From the NCBI GenBank assembly GCA_003020985.1, contig PXRM01000003.1:1-64000 (forward strand): a stretch of DNA of 64,000 nucleotides, in the 5' to 3' direction. Below the pieces are notes generated by a model that saw only the letters and a list, made by a program, of their open reading frames with translations, was not told the DNA's origin and ran no database searches. Source of the DNA: Halobacteriales archaeon QS_4_70_19. GTDB lineage: Archaea > Halobacteriota > Halobacteria > Halobacteriales > Haloarculaceae. How positions within the stretch are numbered: position 1 is the first letter of the stretch; every line of letters starts with the position of its first letter. A program made the translations under genes and the position numbers. Positions 41,101 to 48,268 of the stretch are shown one piece after another.

Positions 41101-43262
41101 TCGATCATCTCGGCGACCTCGATGGGACACTCCATGTGCCGTCGCTGTCGGATGACGGCACACAGTCGCGCCAGCCAGTCGAGGCAGTCAGCAAGCACCC
41201 GGCTCCGGACCACATGGTCCGCATCGAGACCCAATCCGGGCGCGAACTGACCGTGACGCCCGACCACCGGGTCCACGTATACGACGCGGAACTCGGGCGT
41301 ATCGTCTCCACCGAGGCCAGCGAACTGGACAAGTCCACGCCACTTGTCACGCCTCGACATCTCGACAGCCTCCGCCCGACGGAAGACCGACAGCGGTTCG
41401 ACCTCCTCGCGGAGTTCATCGCGACCGACGAGATGGACGAGGACCGCCTGATGGCGAAAGGGATGGAGAAGGACCGGCTCTACGACCTGTTCACCGACTG
41501 TCTGGCCGATGACTGGGACGGTGAGTTCTACGCGCTACAGAGCACCGCCGACCACCTCGGACTGACGAAGAAGTCGCTCAGCAACTACCTCTACCGCGAG
41601 AGTATCCCCGTCTCGTTGCTCGCGGAGTTCTTCGAGACGACCGAGGACCTCCTCGCGTTCGTCCCCGAGGACGCCACCCTCGGGATGAAGCGCGACGGGA
41701 CGGAGATTGATCGAGTCGTCGAACTGAACGGACGGGTCGCGACGCTCCTGGGCTACTACGCCGCCGAGGGGTTCGCCAGAAAGCAGGAGACGCCGAAGGG
41801 GATGATTCACCAGACGACCATCTGTGGGACCGAGGACGAGGCCCGGCAGTTCTTCCTTGACGTGCTCTCGGAGGAGTTCGGTGTCGACCCCTACGAGGAG
41901 AACCACGCGAAAGTCACCGCCTCGGGCCGACTGCTCCGCGTGTTCCTCGACACGGTTCTCGACGGGGGCATACTGGCACACACGAAGCGGGTCCCGCAAT
42001 GTATCTTCGACGCGCCCGACGGGATCGTCGGGGCGTACCTCTCGGGGTACTTCAGTGGGGACGGCACCGTGTCGGAGGGCGCACTCGAGATAAAAGCGAC
42101 CACAGTGAGTCCTGAACTCCGGGACGACATCGTCGCCCTTCTCACGAGGCTAGGTATCAATCCCAGAGTCAACCACGTTGACCCTGTCCCTCTTCATCGG
42201 AAGTTCCCCGACGCCTACCCCATCGACGACGAATCGATGACTGCTCCGTCGTTCATCATCAGACTCAGCTCCGGAGACGTGGTTCAGTTCGCCGAAACGA
42301 GTGGATTCCATCTCTCACGGAAACAGACCCGACTGGAACAGAACGTCGCCGCAGTCACACCGCGTGGTGCGCGGGTCTACGATGGAGGGAGCGGGGACTA
42401 TCTGGTCGATGTCGTCGACTCGATAGAGTACATTGAGGTTGACATCGACTACACGTACTGCTTGGCGGTAGAGAGCACCCATTCACTTGTTGCAGAAGAC
42501 ATATCAGTAAATCAGTGTGATGGGGACGAAGATTGTGTTATGCTGTTATTGGATGGATTACTGAATTTTAGCCGAAGTTATTTGCCAAACAAGCGAGGAG
42601 GAAAAATGGACGCCCCCCTGGTCATGTCCTCGCGCATCGACCCCTCGGAGATCGACGACGAGGCACACAACATCGACATCGCCACCTCGTACCCCCGGGA
42701 GTTCTACGAGGCGACCCGCGAGATGGCCGACCCCGAGGAGGTCGACATCCGGATCGCCGAGTCCACGCTCGCGACGGACGACGAGTACCGCGGCTTCGAC
42801 CACACCCACGACACGACCGACATCGCCGCGGGCCCGGACCTGTCGGCGTACAAGACGCTCGATGACATGGACAGGAAGATGGACGGGCAGCTGGAGCTGG
42901 CCCGGAAGATCCGGGCCGTCGACGAGACGGACGTGGCCGAGCGCATCATCGAGTACCATTTCCTCCCGGACCTCATCGGCAACCTCCGTGCGTTCTCCCG
43001 GCAGGAGACGCGCTGCCGGGACTGCGGTGAGAAGTACCGGCGGATGCCCCTCTCGGGCGACTGCCGAGAGTGTGGCGGCGAGGTCTCGCTGACCGTCTAC
43101 CAGGGCTCCGTGAACAAGTACATGGAGACGGCTATGCGCGTCGCCGAGGAGTACGGGGCCCGCCCGTACACGAAACAGCGCCTCGAGATCCTGGACCGGG
43201 CGCTGGAGTCCATCTTCGAGAACGACCACAACAAGCAGAGCGGAATCGCCGATTTCATGTAG
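38109..43262 (+). CDS. polC: DNA polymerase D large subunit (DP2) with intein
   Basis: The 1717-residue precursor gives about 1202 residues after splicing, typical of haloarchaeal DP2, the catalytic subunit of the replicative PolD. Landmarks are [20 protein letters not shown] near the start, [20 protein letters not shown], and an acidic haloarchaea-specific insert around residues 280-325. A zinc-binding Cys cluster lies near residue 700 ([24 protein letters not shown], CPRCE). The catalytic segment [20 protein letters not shown] is interrupted by the intein, and a second zinc motif is [20 protein letters not shown]. I chose the GTG at 38109 ([15 protein letters not shown]); an upstream TTG at 38100 is the only other option. 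The polB small subunit is not in the window. Confidence 0.96.
   Translation: [1717 protein letters not shown]
40971..42515 (+). mobile_element. Intein with LAGLIDADG homing endonuclease in polC
   Basis: This in-frame insert of 515 residues starts at Cys955 ([14 protein letters not shown], block A). Block B is [16 protein letters not shown] with the TxxH pair. Two LAGLIDADG-like motifs, [13 protein letters not shown] and [15 protein letters not shown], lie about 110 residues apart. Block F/G is [17 protein letters not shown] and ISVNQ, followed by Cys of CDGDED as the +1 residue. The last intein residue is Gln instead of Asn and the penultimate is Asn instead of His. Gln-ended inteins at this PolD site are known from Pyrococcus. 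Codon use becomes AT-richer towards the 3' end. Confidence 0.93.
42516..42608 (+). other. AT-rich C-extein tract (probable co-conversion scar)
   Basis: The 93 bases after the intein encode the conserved [20 protein letters not shown] and on to KRGGKM. By my count about 37 of 93 are G or C (TTATTGGATGGATTACTGAA is typical), against strongly GC-ending codons before the intein and after 42608. The protein sequence is normal. The simplest reading is flanking donor DNA copied in with the intein during homing repair. Confidence 0.7.
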
Positions 43263-43278
43263 ACGAGCTCTCACTCGT

Positions 43279-43394
43279 CGGGTTTCCTCGCGCGCCCCCC
43301 GGCGCGCTGCGGGACCCGGCTGGCCGGCTAAGCCGGCCAGCTATCCGTTCGTCGGCTCCGCCGACGGACCACTCCTCGTGAAAACGTTCAGAAG
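43279..43394 (+). repeat. Dispersed hairpin repeat, family A copy 3
   Basis: This starts 17 bases after the polC stop. It has GGGTTTCCTCG, then a GCGCGCC-loop-GGCGCGC hairpin, then GGCTGGCCGGCTAAGCCGGCC. The second hairpin is GTTCGTCGGCTCCGCCGACGG, and the tail is ACCACTCCTCGTGAAAACG followed by TTCAGAA. It is the best-preserved of the three copies. A further palindrome, GGGCGCTACGCGCCC, lies just downstream (43408-43422). Confidence 0.78.
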
Positions 43395-43550
43395 GAAGCC
43401 GGCACTCGGGCGCTACGCGCCCTCGTACCGGTGAACGGCGCTCGCATCGCTCGCGCCGATGCAGACGGTCCGTCTCCTCCCCTTGATGCGTACGGGAACG
43501 TGGAATCGCCCCTCACAAACACGCTAACACACCACGCGCTGAGTGTGGAA

Positions 43551-43560
43551 CCTTTTGAAC
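43551..43560 (+). promoter_or_regulatory. TATA-like box of the ABC transporter operon
   Basis: CCTTTTGAAC lies about 28 bases before the ATG at 43584. It supports that start over the earlier in-frame ATG at 43431. Confidence 0.5.
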
Positions 43561-43583
43561 CAGGAGGCTGCAACTCGCGGTAC

Positions 43584-44540
43584 ATGGCCGCCATCGAACT
43601 TGACGGGGTCACCAAGCGGTACGGGACCCTCAGGGCCCTGGACGACCTGTCACTGACGGTCGAGGAGGGCGAGGTGTTCGGGTTCCTCGGACCGAACGGG
43701 GCGGGCAAATCGACGACGATCAACGTACTGCTGGACTTCGTCCGGCCGGACGCCGGGGAGGTGCGGCTGCTCGGCGAACCCGTCCGGCGCGAGGAGAGCG
43801 CCCGCGTGCGCGAGCGCGTGGGCGTACTCCCGGAGGGGTTCGGCGTCTACGACCGGCTCTCCGGGCGCAAGCATCTCGCGTTCGCCATCGACTCGAAGGA
43901 CGCCGCCGACGACCCCGACGCGCTGCTGGAACGGGTCGGGCTCGCCGGCGACGGCGACCGGCCGGCGGGCGACTACTCGCGCGGGATGAAACAGCGGCTC
44001 GTGCTGGCGATGGCGCTCGTGGGCGAGCCGGACCTGCTGGTGCTTGACGAACCCTCCACGGGGCTGGACCCCAACGGGGCCCGGCGGATGCGCGAGGTCG
44101 TCCGCGAGGAGGCGGCCCGCGGCGCGACGGTGTTTTTCTCCTCGCACATCCTCGGGCAGGTGGAGGCGGTCTGTGACCGCGTCGGCATCATCCGCGACGG
44201 GGAGATGATCGCGGTCGACTCCGTCGAGGGGCTGCGCGCCGCCAGCGGTGCCGAGTCCGTCCTGGAGGTGTCGGTCGCCGGGGAGGCCCCGGAGGCGGCG
44301 CTCTCCAGCGTCCGCGACCTGGACGGGGTCTCCGAGGTCCGCGCGGCGGGCGGCCAGGTGACCGTCACGCTCGGCGGCGACGTCCGCAAAACGGACGTGC
44401 TGAACGAACTGGAGTCCGCCGGCGTCGAGGTGGTCGACTTCGAGACCCGCGAGGCGTCGCTCGAGGACCTGTTCACCGCCTACACGGAGGGCGACGAGGC
44501 CGACGAGGAGGCCGCCGGGACCGGGGGTGAGCCGGCGTGA
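43584..44540 (+). CDS. ABC transporter ATP-binding protein
   Basis: The 318-residue nucleotide-binding subunit is of the ABC-2/drug-exporter type. Walker A is GPNGAGKST, the Q-loop region is VGVLPEGFGVYDRLSGRKHL, the signature is DYSRGMKQRL, and Walker B is LLVLDEPSTGLDPNGARRM with the switch His in FFSSHILGQVE. Residues about 225-310 are the C-terminal extension typical of this class. Its last codons overlap the GTG start of the permease gene (GTGA), so the two form a transporter unit. The substrate is unknown; such pairs export small molecules, lipids or peptides. Confidence 0.95.
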   Translation: MAAIELDGVTKRYGTLRALDDLSLTVEEGEVFGFLGPNGAGKSTTINVLLDFVRPDAGEVRLLGEPVRREESARVRERVGVLPEGFGVYDRLSGRKHLAFAIDSKDAADDPDALLERVGLAGDGDRPAGDYSRGMKQRLVLAMALVGEPDLLVLDEPSTGLDPNGARRMREVVREEAARGATVFFSSHILGQVEAVCDRVGIIRDGEMIAVDSVEGLRAASGAESVLEVSVAGEAPEAALSSVRDLDGVSEVRAAGGQVTVTLGGDVRKTDVLNELESAGVEVVDFETREASLEDLFTAYTEGDEADEEAAGTGGEPA

Positions 44541-45490
44541 ACCCGGTGCTCGCCGTCGCGCGCAAGGACTTCGAGGACGCCGTCCGGTCGCGTGGCGTGC
44601 TGCTCGTCTCCGTGCTGTTCGTCGGCCTGTTCGTCTTCGGCGCGTACTTCTTCGCGGACCAGGTATCGCAGGCGGCCACGCAGGCCGGCAACGCCCCGCC
44701 CGCCCAGGGCGGCGGTGGCGGCGGCACGCCGGACTCGGACACCTTCCTCCGCGTACTCTCGTCGGCCGTGACGCTCCTGGTCCCGGTCGTGGCGCTCGTC
44801 GCCTCCTACAGCGCCATCGTCGGCGAGCGGACGAGCGGGACGCTGAAGCTCCTGCTCTCGCTGCCCCATTCGCGCCGGGACGTCGTCGTCGGGAAACTGC
44901 TCGGCCGGGGGGCCGTGGTCTGCCTGCCGGCGGTCGGCGGCCTCCTGCTGTCGATGCTGGTGTTCCCGCTCACGGACGTGGCGCTCAAGCCCGTCACCTT
45001 CCTCGGCTTCGCGCTCCTGACGGGGGTGCTGGCGATCACCTTCGTGGCGCTCTCTGTCGGCGTCTCGGCGGCCGCCTCCACCGACCGCCGCGCGGTGGTC
45101 GGCACCGTCGGCGCCTACATCGGCCTGCTGGTGTTCTGGAACCAGGCGGTCGACCCGCTCGTGAGCCGGCTCGCGGAGACCCTCGACTGGGGACAGGCGA
45201 CCGTCCTGAAGGCGTCCATCACGCTGAAGCTCCTCAACCCGCTGGGTGCCTACAACTCCCTGGTCGCCTCGCTCGTCACCGACTCGACGGCCGCGGCCCG
45301 GGCTGCCGTCACCGGCGGCATCCAGCTCTCGCGGCAGTCCGGGTTCCTCCAGCGGCTGTACGCCCAGCAGCTCAGCCAGGAGGGCATCCCGTTCTACCTC
45401 ACCGACGCCGCGGTCGTCGTCTACCTGCTGCTGTGGATCGTCGTCCCGCTCGTGATCGGCTACGGCCTCTTCCGGTCGGCCGACCTCTGA
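44537..45490 (+). CDS. ABC-2 type permease
   Basis: The 317-residue partner of the preceding ATPase has six predicted TM segments (for example SVLFVGLFVFGAYFF near residue 30 and TLLVPVVALVASYSAIVGER near residue 85). The ERTSGTLKLLLSLPHSRRDV coupling segment is characteristic of NosY-like permeases. A Gly/Pro-rich extracytoplasmic loop lies at residues about 50-65. LLNPLGAYNSLVA is the equivalent of the LNPxDxxR loop seen in the remnant at 10430. It starts with GTG. Confidence 0.93.
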   Translation: MNPVLAVARKDFEDAVRSRGVLLVSVLFVGLFVFGAYFFADQVSQAATQAGNAPPAQGGGGGGTPDSDTFLRVLSSAVTLLVPVVALVASYSAIVGERTSGTLKLLLSLPHSRRDVVVGKLLGRGAVVCLPAVGGLLLSMLVFPLTDVALKPVTFLGFALLTGVLAITFVALSVGVSAAASTDRRAVVGTVGAYIGLLVFWNQAVDPLVSRLAETLDWGQATVLKASITLKLLNPLGAYNSLVASLVTDSTAAARAAVTGGIQLSRQSGFLQRLYAQQLSQEGIPFYLTDAAVVVYLLLWIVVPLVIGYGLFRSADL

Positions 45491-45628
45491 GGCGGATCTC
45501 CAGTACGGGTCGTTCGATATCTCCTACCACGGTGGGAAGCAGAGAACGTCTCTATGCTGTCCGATATCCGCATTATTTGTCGAAAACCTTGCCTGTACCG
45601 GAATTACCCGTATCGCTCGGCCAATCGG

Positions 45629-45634
45629 TTTATG
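45629..45634 (+). promoter_or_regulatory. TATA-like box of htpX
   Basis: TTTATG, within GGTTTATGACC, lies about 30 bases before the htpX ATG, in an AT-richer 170-base gap. Confidence 0.5.
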
Positions 45635-45660
45635 ACCTTGCTCGTCGTAGCCCGCACTGT

Positions 45661-46491
45661 ATGACCGATTTCGGACTCCGACTGCGGATGATCGTCGTCG
45701 GGACGATCCTGTTCGCGTTCTACCTCGCGGCGGGCACCTTCGCCGCGGCGATGCTCGGGCTCCCGCTCATCCCGGTCCTCGCCGTCGGTATCCTCGTCGT
45801 CCCGGCGCTCCAGTACAAGTTGGGCAAGTGGCTGGCGACGCGGAAGGCCGAGGAGATTCCCGAGGGTGCGACGGGGCGCTACGGCGAGGTCCGGCAGACG
45901 ACGCTGGATCTCGCCCGCGAGATGGACGTCCCCGAGCCGACGGTGATGAAGATGCGGATGGGCGTGCCCAACGCCTTCGCCGTCGGCCGGAAGGGCGCCG
46001 GCGTCGTCTGCGTGAGCGAGGAACTCGTCGCCCTGCTCGACCGGGACGAGCTGGAGGGCGTCATCGCCCACGAGTTGGCCCACATCAAGAACCGCGACGT
46101 GGTGACGATGGTCATCGGCCAGTCCATCGGGATGATCGTCGGTTACGTCGCCTACTTCGCGGTACTGATGGGCGGCGAGCGCAACATCGGCTCGTTCATC
46201 CTCGCGATGGTCGCCTCCTCGCTGGCGAACGCGCTGGTGATGGTCTTCGTACTCGCCATCTCCCGGTACCGGGAGTACGTCGCCGACTCCGACGCGAAGG
46301 ACGTCATCGGCACCGGCGACCCGCTGGCCCGCGCCCTGGAGAAGATCTCCCGCGGCGCCGAGGGCCGCGACTCCGAACTCGACGAGACGATGAGCGCGCT
46401 CTGCATCTTCAACTCCGAGCGCGGTCTGCTGGAGAAGGTGTTCGCGACCCACCCGCCGATGGAGAAGCGCGTCGAGCGGCTGCGGGAGTAG
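45661..46491 (+). CDS. htpX: Membrane zinc protease HtpX
   Basis: The 276-residue M48 family protease of membrane-protein quality control has two N-terminal TM helices (about residues 10-50), the zinc motif HELAH at residues 137-141 and NAFAVGRKGAGVVCVSEELV. Two further TM helices follow (about residues 148-165 and 175-200), and the third zinc ligand is the Glu in YREYVADSDA. The active site faces the cytoplasm in this family. The conserved end ATHPPMEKRVERL is present. The ATG at 45661 is supported by the TATA box. Confidence 0.94.
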   Translation: MTDFGLRLRMIVVGTILFAFYLAAGTFAAAMLGLPLIPVLAVGILVVPALQYKLGKWLATRKAEEIPEGATGRYGEVRQTTLDLAREMDVPEPTVMKMRMGVPNAFAVGRKGAGVVCVSEELVALLDRDELEGVIAHELAHIKNRDVVTMVIGQSIGMIVGYVAYFAVLMGGERNIGSFILAMVASSLANALVMVFVLAISRYREYVADSDAKDVIGTGDPLARALEKISRGAEGRDSELDETMSALCIFNSERGLLEKVFATHPPMEKRVERLRE

Positions 46492-46673
46492 GAGCACGAA
46501 TCCGTCCGTTTCGTGGCGAGAACTGCAGGAATCACTGACGGCGGGATTCTGCAGAGAGCCAGCTCCATCGAAGCCCTCGATCAGGTAACAGTTCTACGTG
46601 GCCGTGACGGGTTCAGGACGTGAGTCGGTCACGGACGAATCAGTCTCGACGAGTGGTAGAGACCGGGATATCT
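46492..46673. other. Left part of an AT-richer island
   Basis: No gene is seen. Base composition falls gradually after htpX and remains low through about 47940. This stretch is the 3' side of the minus-strand lipoprotein gene. Confidence 0.4.
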
Positions 46674-47174
46674 CTAACATTCGGAGGGCATATATGGGAT
46701 GTTTTTGCCATTGCCATACCGAAGAATGCCCTTGATGTAGACCGGAATGCGCTGTTCAGATTTTTCGGAAGTTCTGTCTGAGGCAATCACCAGCGAACTA
46801 GGGACAACGTCCTTCAGATGATGATATGCGGGTGACGGGAACATGATATTGCCCCGGACTGGCCTCTCCACAACCGTCTCCGTTCGGATTAGCAGTCCTC
46901 CAGAATCAAACGATGAAATGGGCACCCGCCCTTCGAGACAGGGTGCACTGTCAGCAATCACTTGCTCGAGAAGGTGTTCGATGCTCGTTTCCGATGCTCT
47001 CTGTTGACAGAAGCGAGCGCGGGTGCCTTCAGTACGAATCGGCTCGGTTTCATTGATTTGGCTCGGGGTATTGGAGCGTTGGGTTTGTGGTACCTGCGCA
47101 TTGCCAATACAGCCCCCGATCAGAGCTGCTGCTCCGGCTGAGAAAGTCTGTAGGAGAAATCGTCTGGAGGGCAT
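46674..47174 (-). CDS. Hypothetical lipoprotein in an AT-richer island
   Basis: The 166-residue protein has a Tat-like lipoprotein signal (SRRFLLQTFSAGAAALIGGC; lipobox IGGC at about residues 19-22), then a Ser/Thr/Asn-rich linker. The unrecognised domain includes paired Cys (ARFCQQRA, SAPCLEGRV and a C-terminal SEC). It is not acidic, and codon use is far from the rest of the window (many A/T-ending codons), which suggests recent acquisition. I do not recognise the family. Confidence 0.6.
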   Translation of the reverse strand: MPSRRFLLQTFSAGAAALIGGCIGNAQVPQTQRSNTPSQINETEPIRTEGTRARFCQQRASETSIEHLLEQVIADSAPCLEGRVPISSFDSGGLLIRTETVVERPVRGNIMFPSPAYHHLKDVVPSSLVIASDRTSEKSEQRIPVYIKGILRYGNGKNIPYMPSEC

Positions 47175-47511
47175 GGTAAGTAATTTGATTCGTGCAGGAA
47201 ACGTCTTTTGTCCGTCCCATCAATCACTTCCAGCTGCTGAACTTACCCTCTACACCCTTGTGACGGAGATATTTGGTAGCGAACTTCCGCCTAGGTCGGA
47301 GCCGGTCGAACTTTCGATAGAACCGGTGACGCCCTGTTCAATCCCATCCACGAGTGAGTCACAGCGACGACAAAATCGCCCAAAGCCTCTCCACGAACAA
47401 TCCTTTACCCAAGAGCTTACCCTCTATATTCAGCACGAAGGTTTTTATCAGCAATTGAACAGAACCACCGAGACGAACTCGCGGCTGAGGTACTATCCTC
47501 TTTGCCTCTGA
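47175..47511. other. AT-richer gap without recognisable gene
   Basis: This contains the upstream region of the lipoprotein gene and no supported ORF. Open frames on both strands are short or lack protein-like composition. I see no clear repeat or IS end. Confidence 0.35.
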
Positions 47512-47763
47512 AGTAGGCATATCACCGACACAAGGGCACGCCGAGCGGAGTTCTGCGCCGCCGTCGACGCACTCCAGAGACTCGCCGAGGGCACCAACCA
47601 GCTGCAACGCGTCGCAGCGGTCGCTCTTGAGGACCTGCTGCGCGAGAAGTTTCGCGAGTCGCTCGGCGCTAACCGCCCCGCCGACCCAGACCGGGGCGAG
47701 GACAAGTGCATCGTCCGACTGACTCACGACTTCGCCGAGTACCCGCACGAACTGGGTGGTTGA
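47512..47763 (+). pseudogene. Coding-like fragment, 5'-truncated, family unknown
   Basis: The frame ending at the TGA at 47761 reads as amphipathic helices (AEFCAAVDALQRLAEGTNQL, ALEDLLREKFRESLGA) and an acidic end (LTHDFAEYPHELGG). Its G/C-ending codons stand out in an AT-rich setting. There is no start codon before the upstream stop at 47509. The opposite strand is also open from 47748 to 47359, so the choice of strand is not certain. It is probably a leftover of a larger gene. Confidence 0.3.
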
Positions 47764-48020
47764 TCCTGCGTCAGTGTTGCTTACCTTGGACTAGGACCGT
47801 ACACTCGACCGCTTTCGTTTGTCCTTTGCTTCTCGCTCCACAAAGTCTAACTCAATTTTATGCAAATAGCCGTTGAGGTGGGTATTTTTGGTATAAGCGC
47901 GCCCCGTCTCTCCCGAATTAACTCACCGCTGGGCAAGTGAAACGAACGCAGACCGTTGCTGAACTCGTCCTCCGAGTCGGCCATCCTCGTGCTATCAGAT
48001 GCTGGAGAGTTCAACAGAGC

Positions 48021-48177
48021 CAGAGAGCCCCGAGTCGCTCGATCGGGTGCGGCTCGCTGCGCTCCTCGGGTTCCGGGCGTGTGGCGCTCACCACGCTCGC
48101 GTCATTCCGGGCATTCCGCGCGGTGCTTGCGTCGTCTCACCGGAGCGAGCGACTGGCTCCTTTCAGTCCCGCCCACA
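48021..48177 (+). repeat. Dispersed repeat, family B copy 4
   Basis: The landmarks are in order: AGAGCCCCGAGTCGCTCGA, GGCTCGCTGCGCTCCTCG, TTCCGGGC, GCGGTGCTTGCGTCG, GAGCGACTGGCTCC and TTTCAGTCCCGCCC. It lies between the AT-rich island and the pdhC stop (minus strand), pointing against pdhC. No gene is in the flanks 47764-48020 and 48178-48268. Confidence 0.72.
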
Positions 48178-48268
48178 CTGTTTGCCTGGGGTGCTATGCC
48201 GTGCCAGTACGGTGAAAACGACTCGGCCGACCGGACGAGCCAACGAGACGGTGTAAGGCGGGTGTTCA

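Noticed and set aside
38208-41360. Minus-strand open frame of 1050 codons opposite polC
   Set aside because: It is the mirror of the GC-rich polC reading frame: Val/Arg/Leu/Asp-rich without domains, and it crosses into the intein without any change of character. polC on the plus strand is unmistakable.
47359-47748. 129-codon minus-strand frame in the AT-rich island
   Set aside because: It starts with ATG and is open, but it mixes GC-rich and AT-rich parts without a recognisable motif. The opposite frame at 47512-47763 looks at least as coding-like. I could not decide, so it is not listed as a gene.
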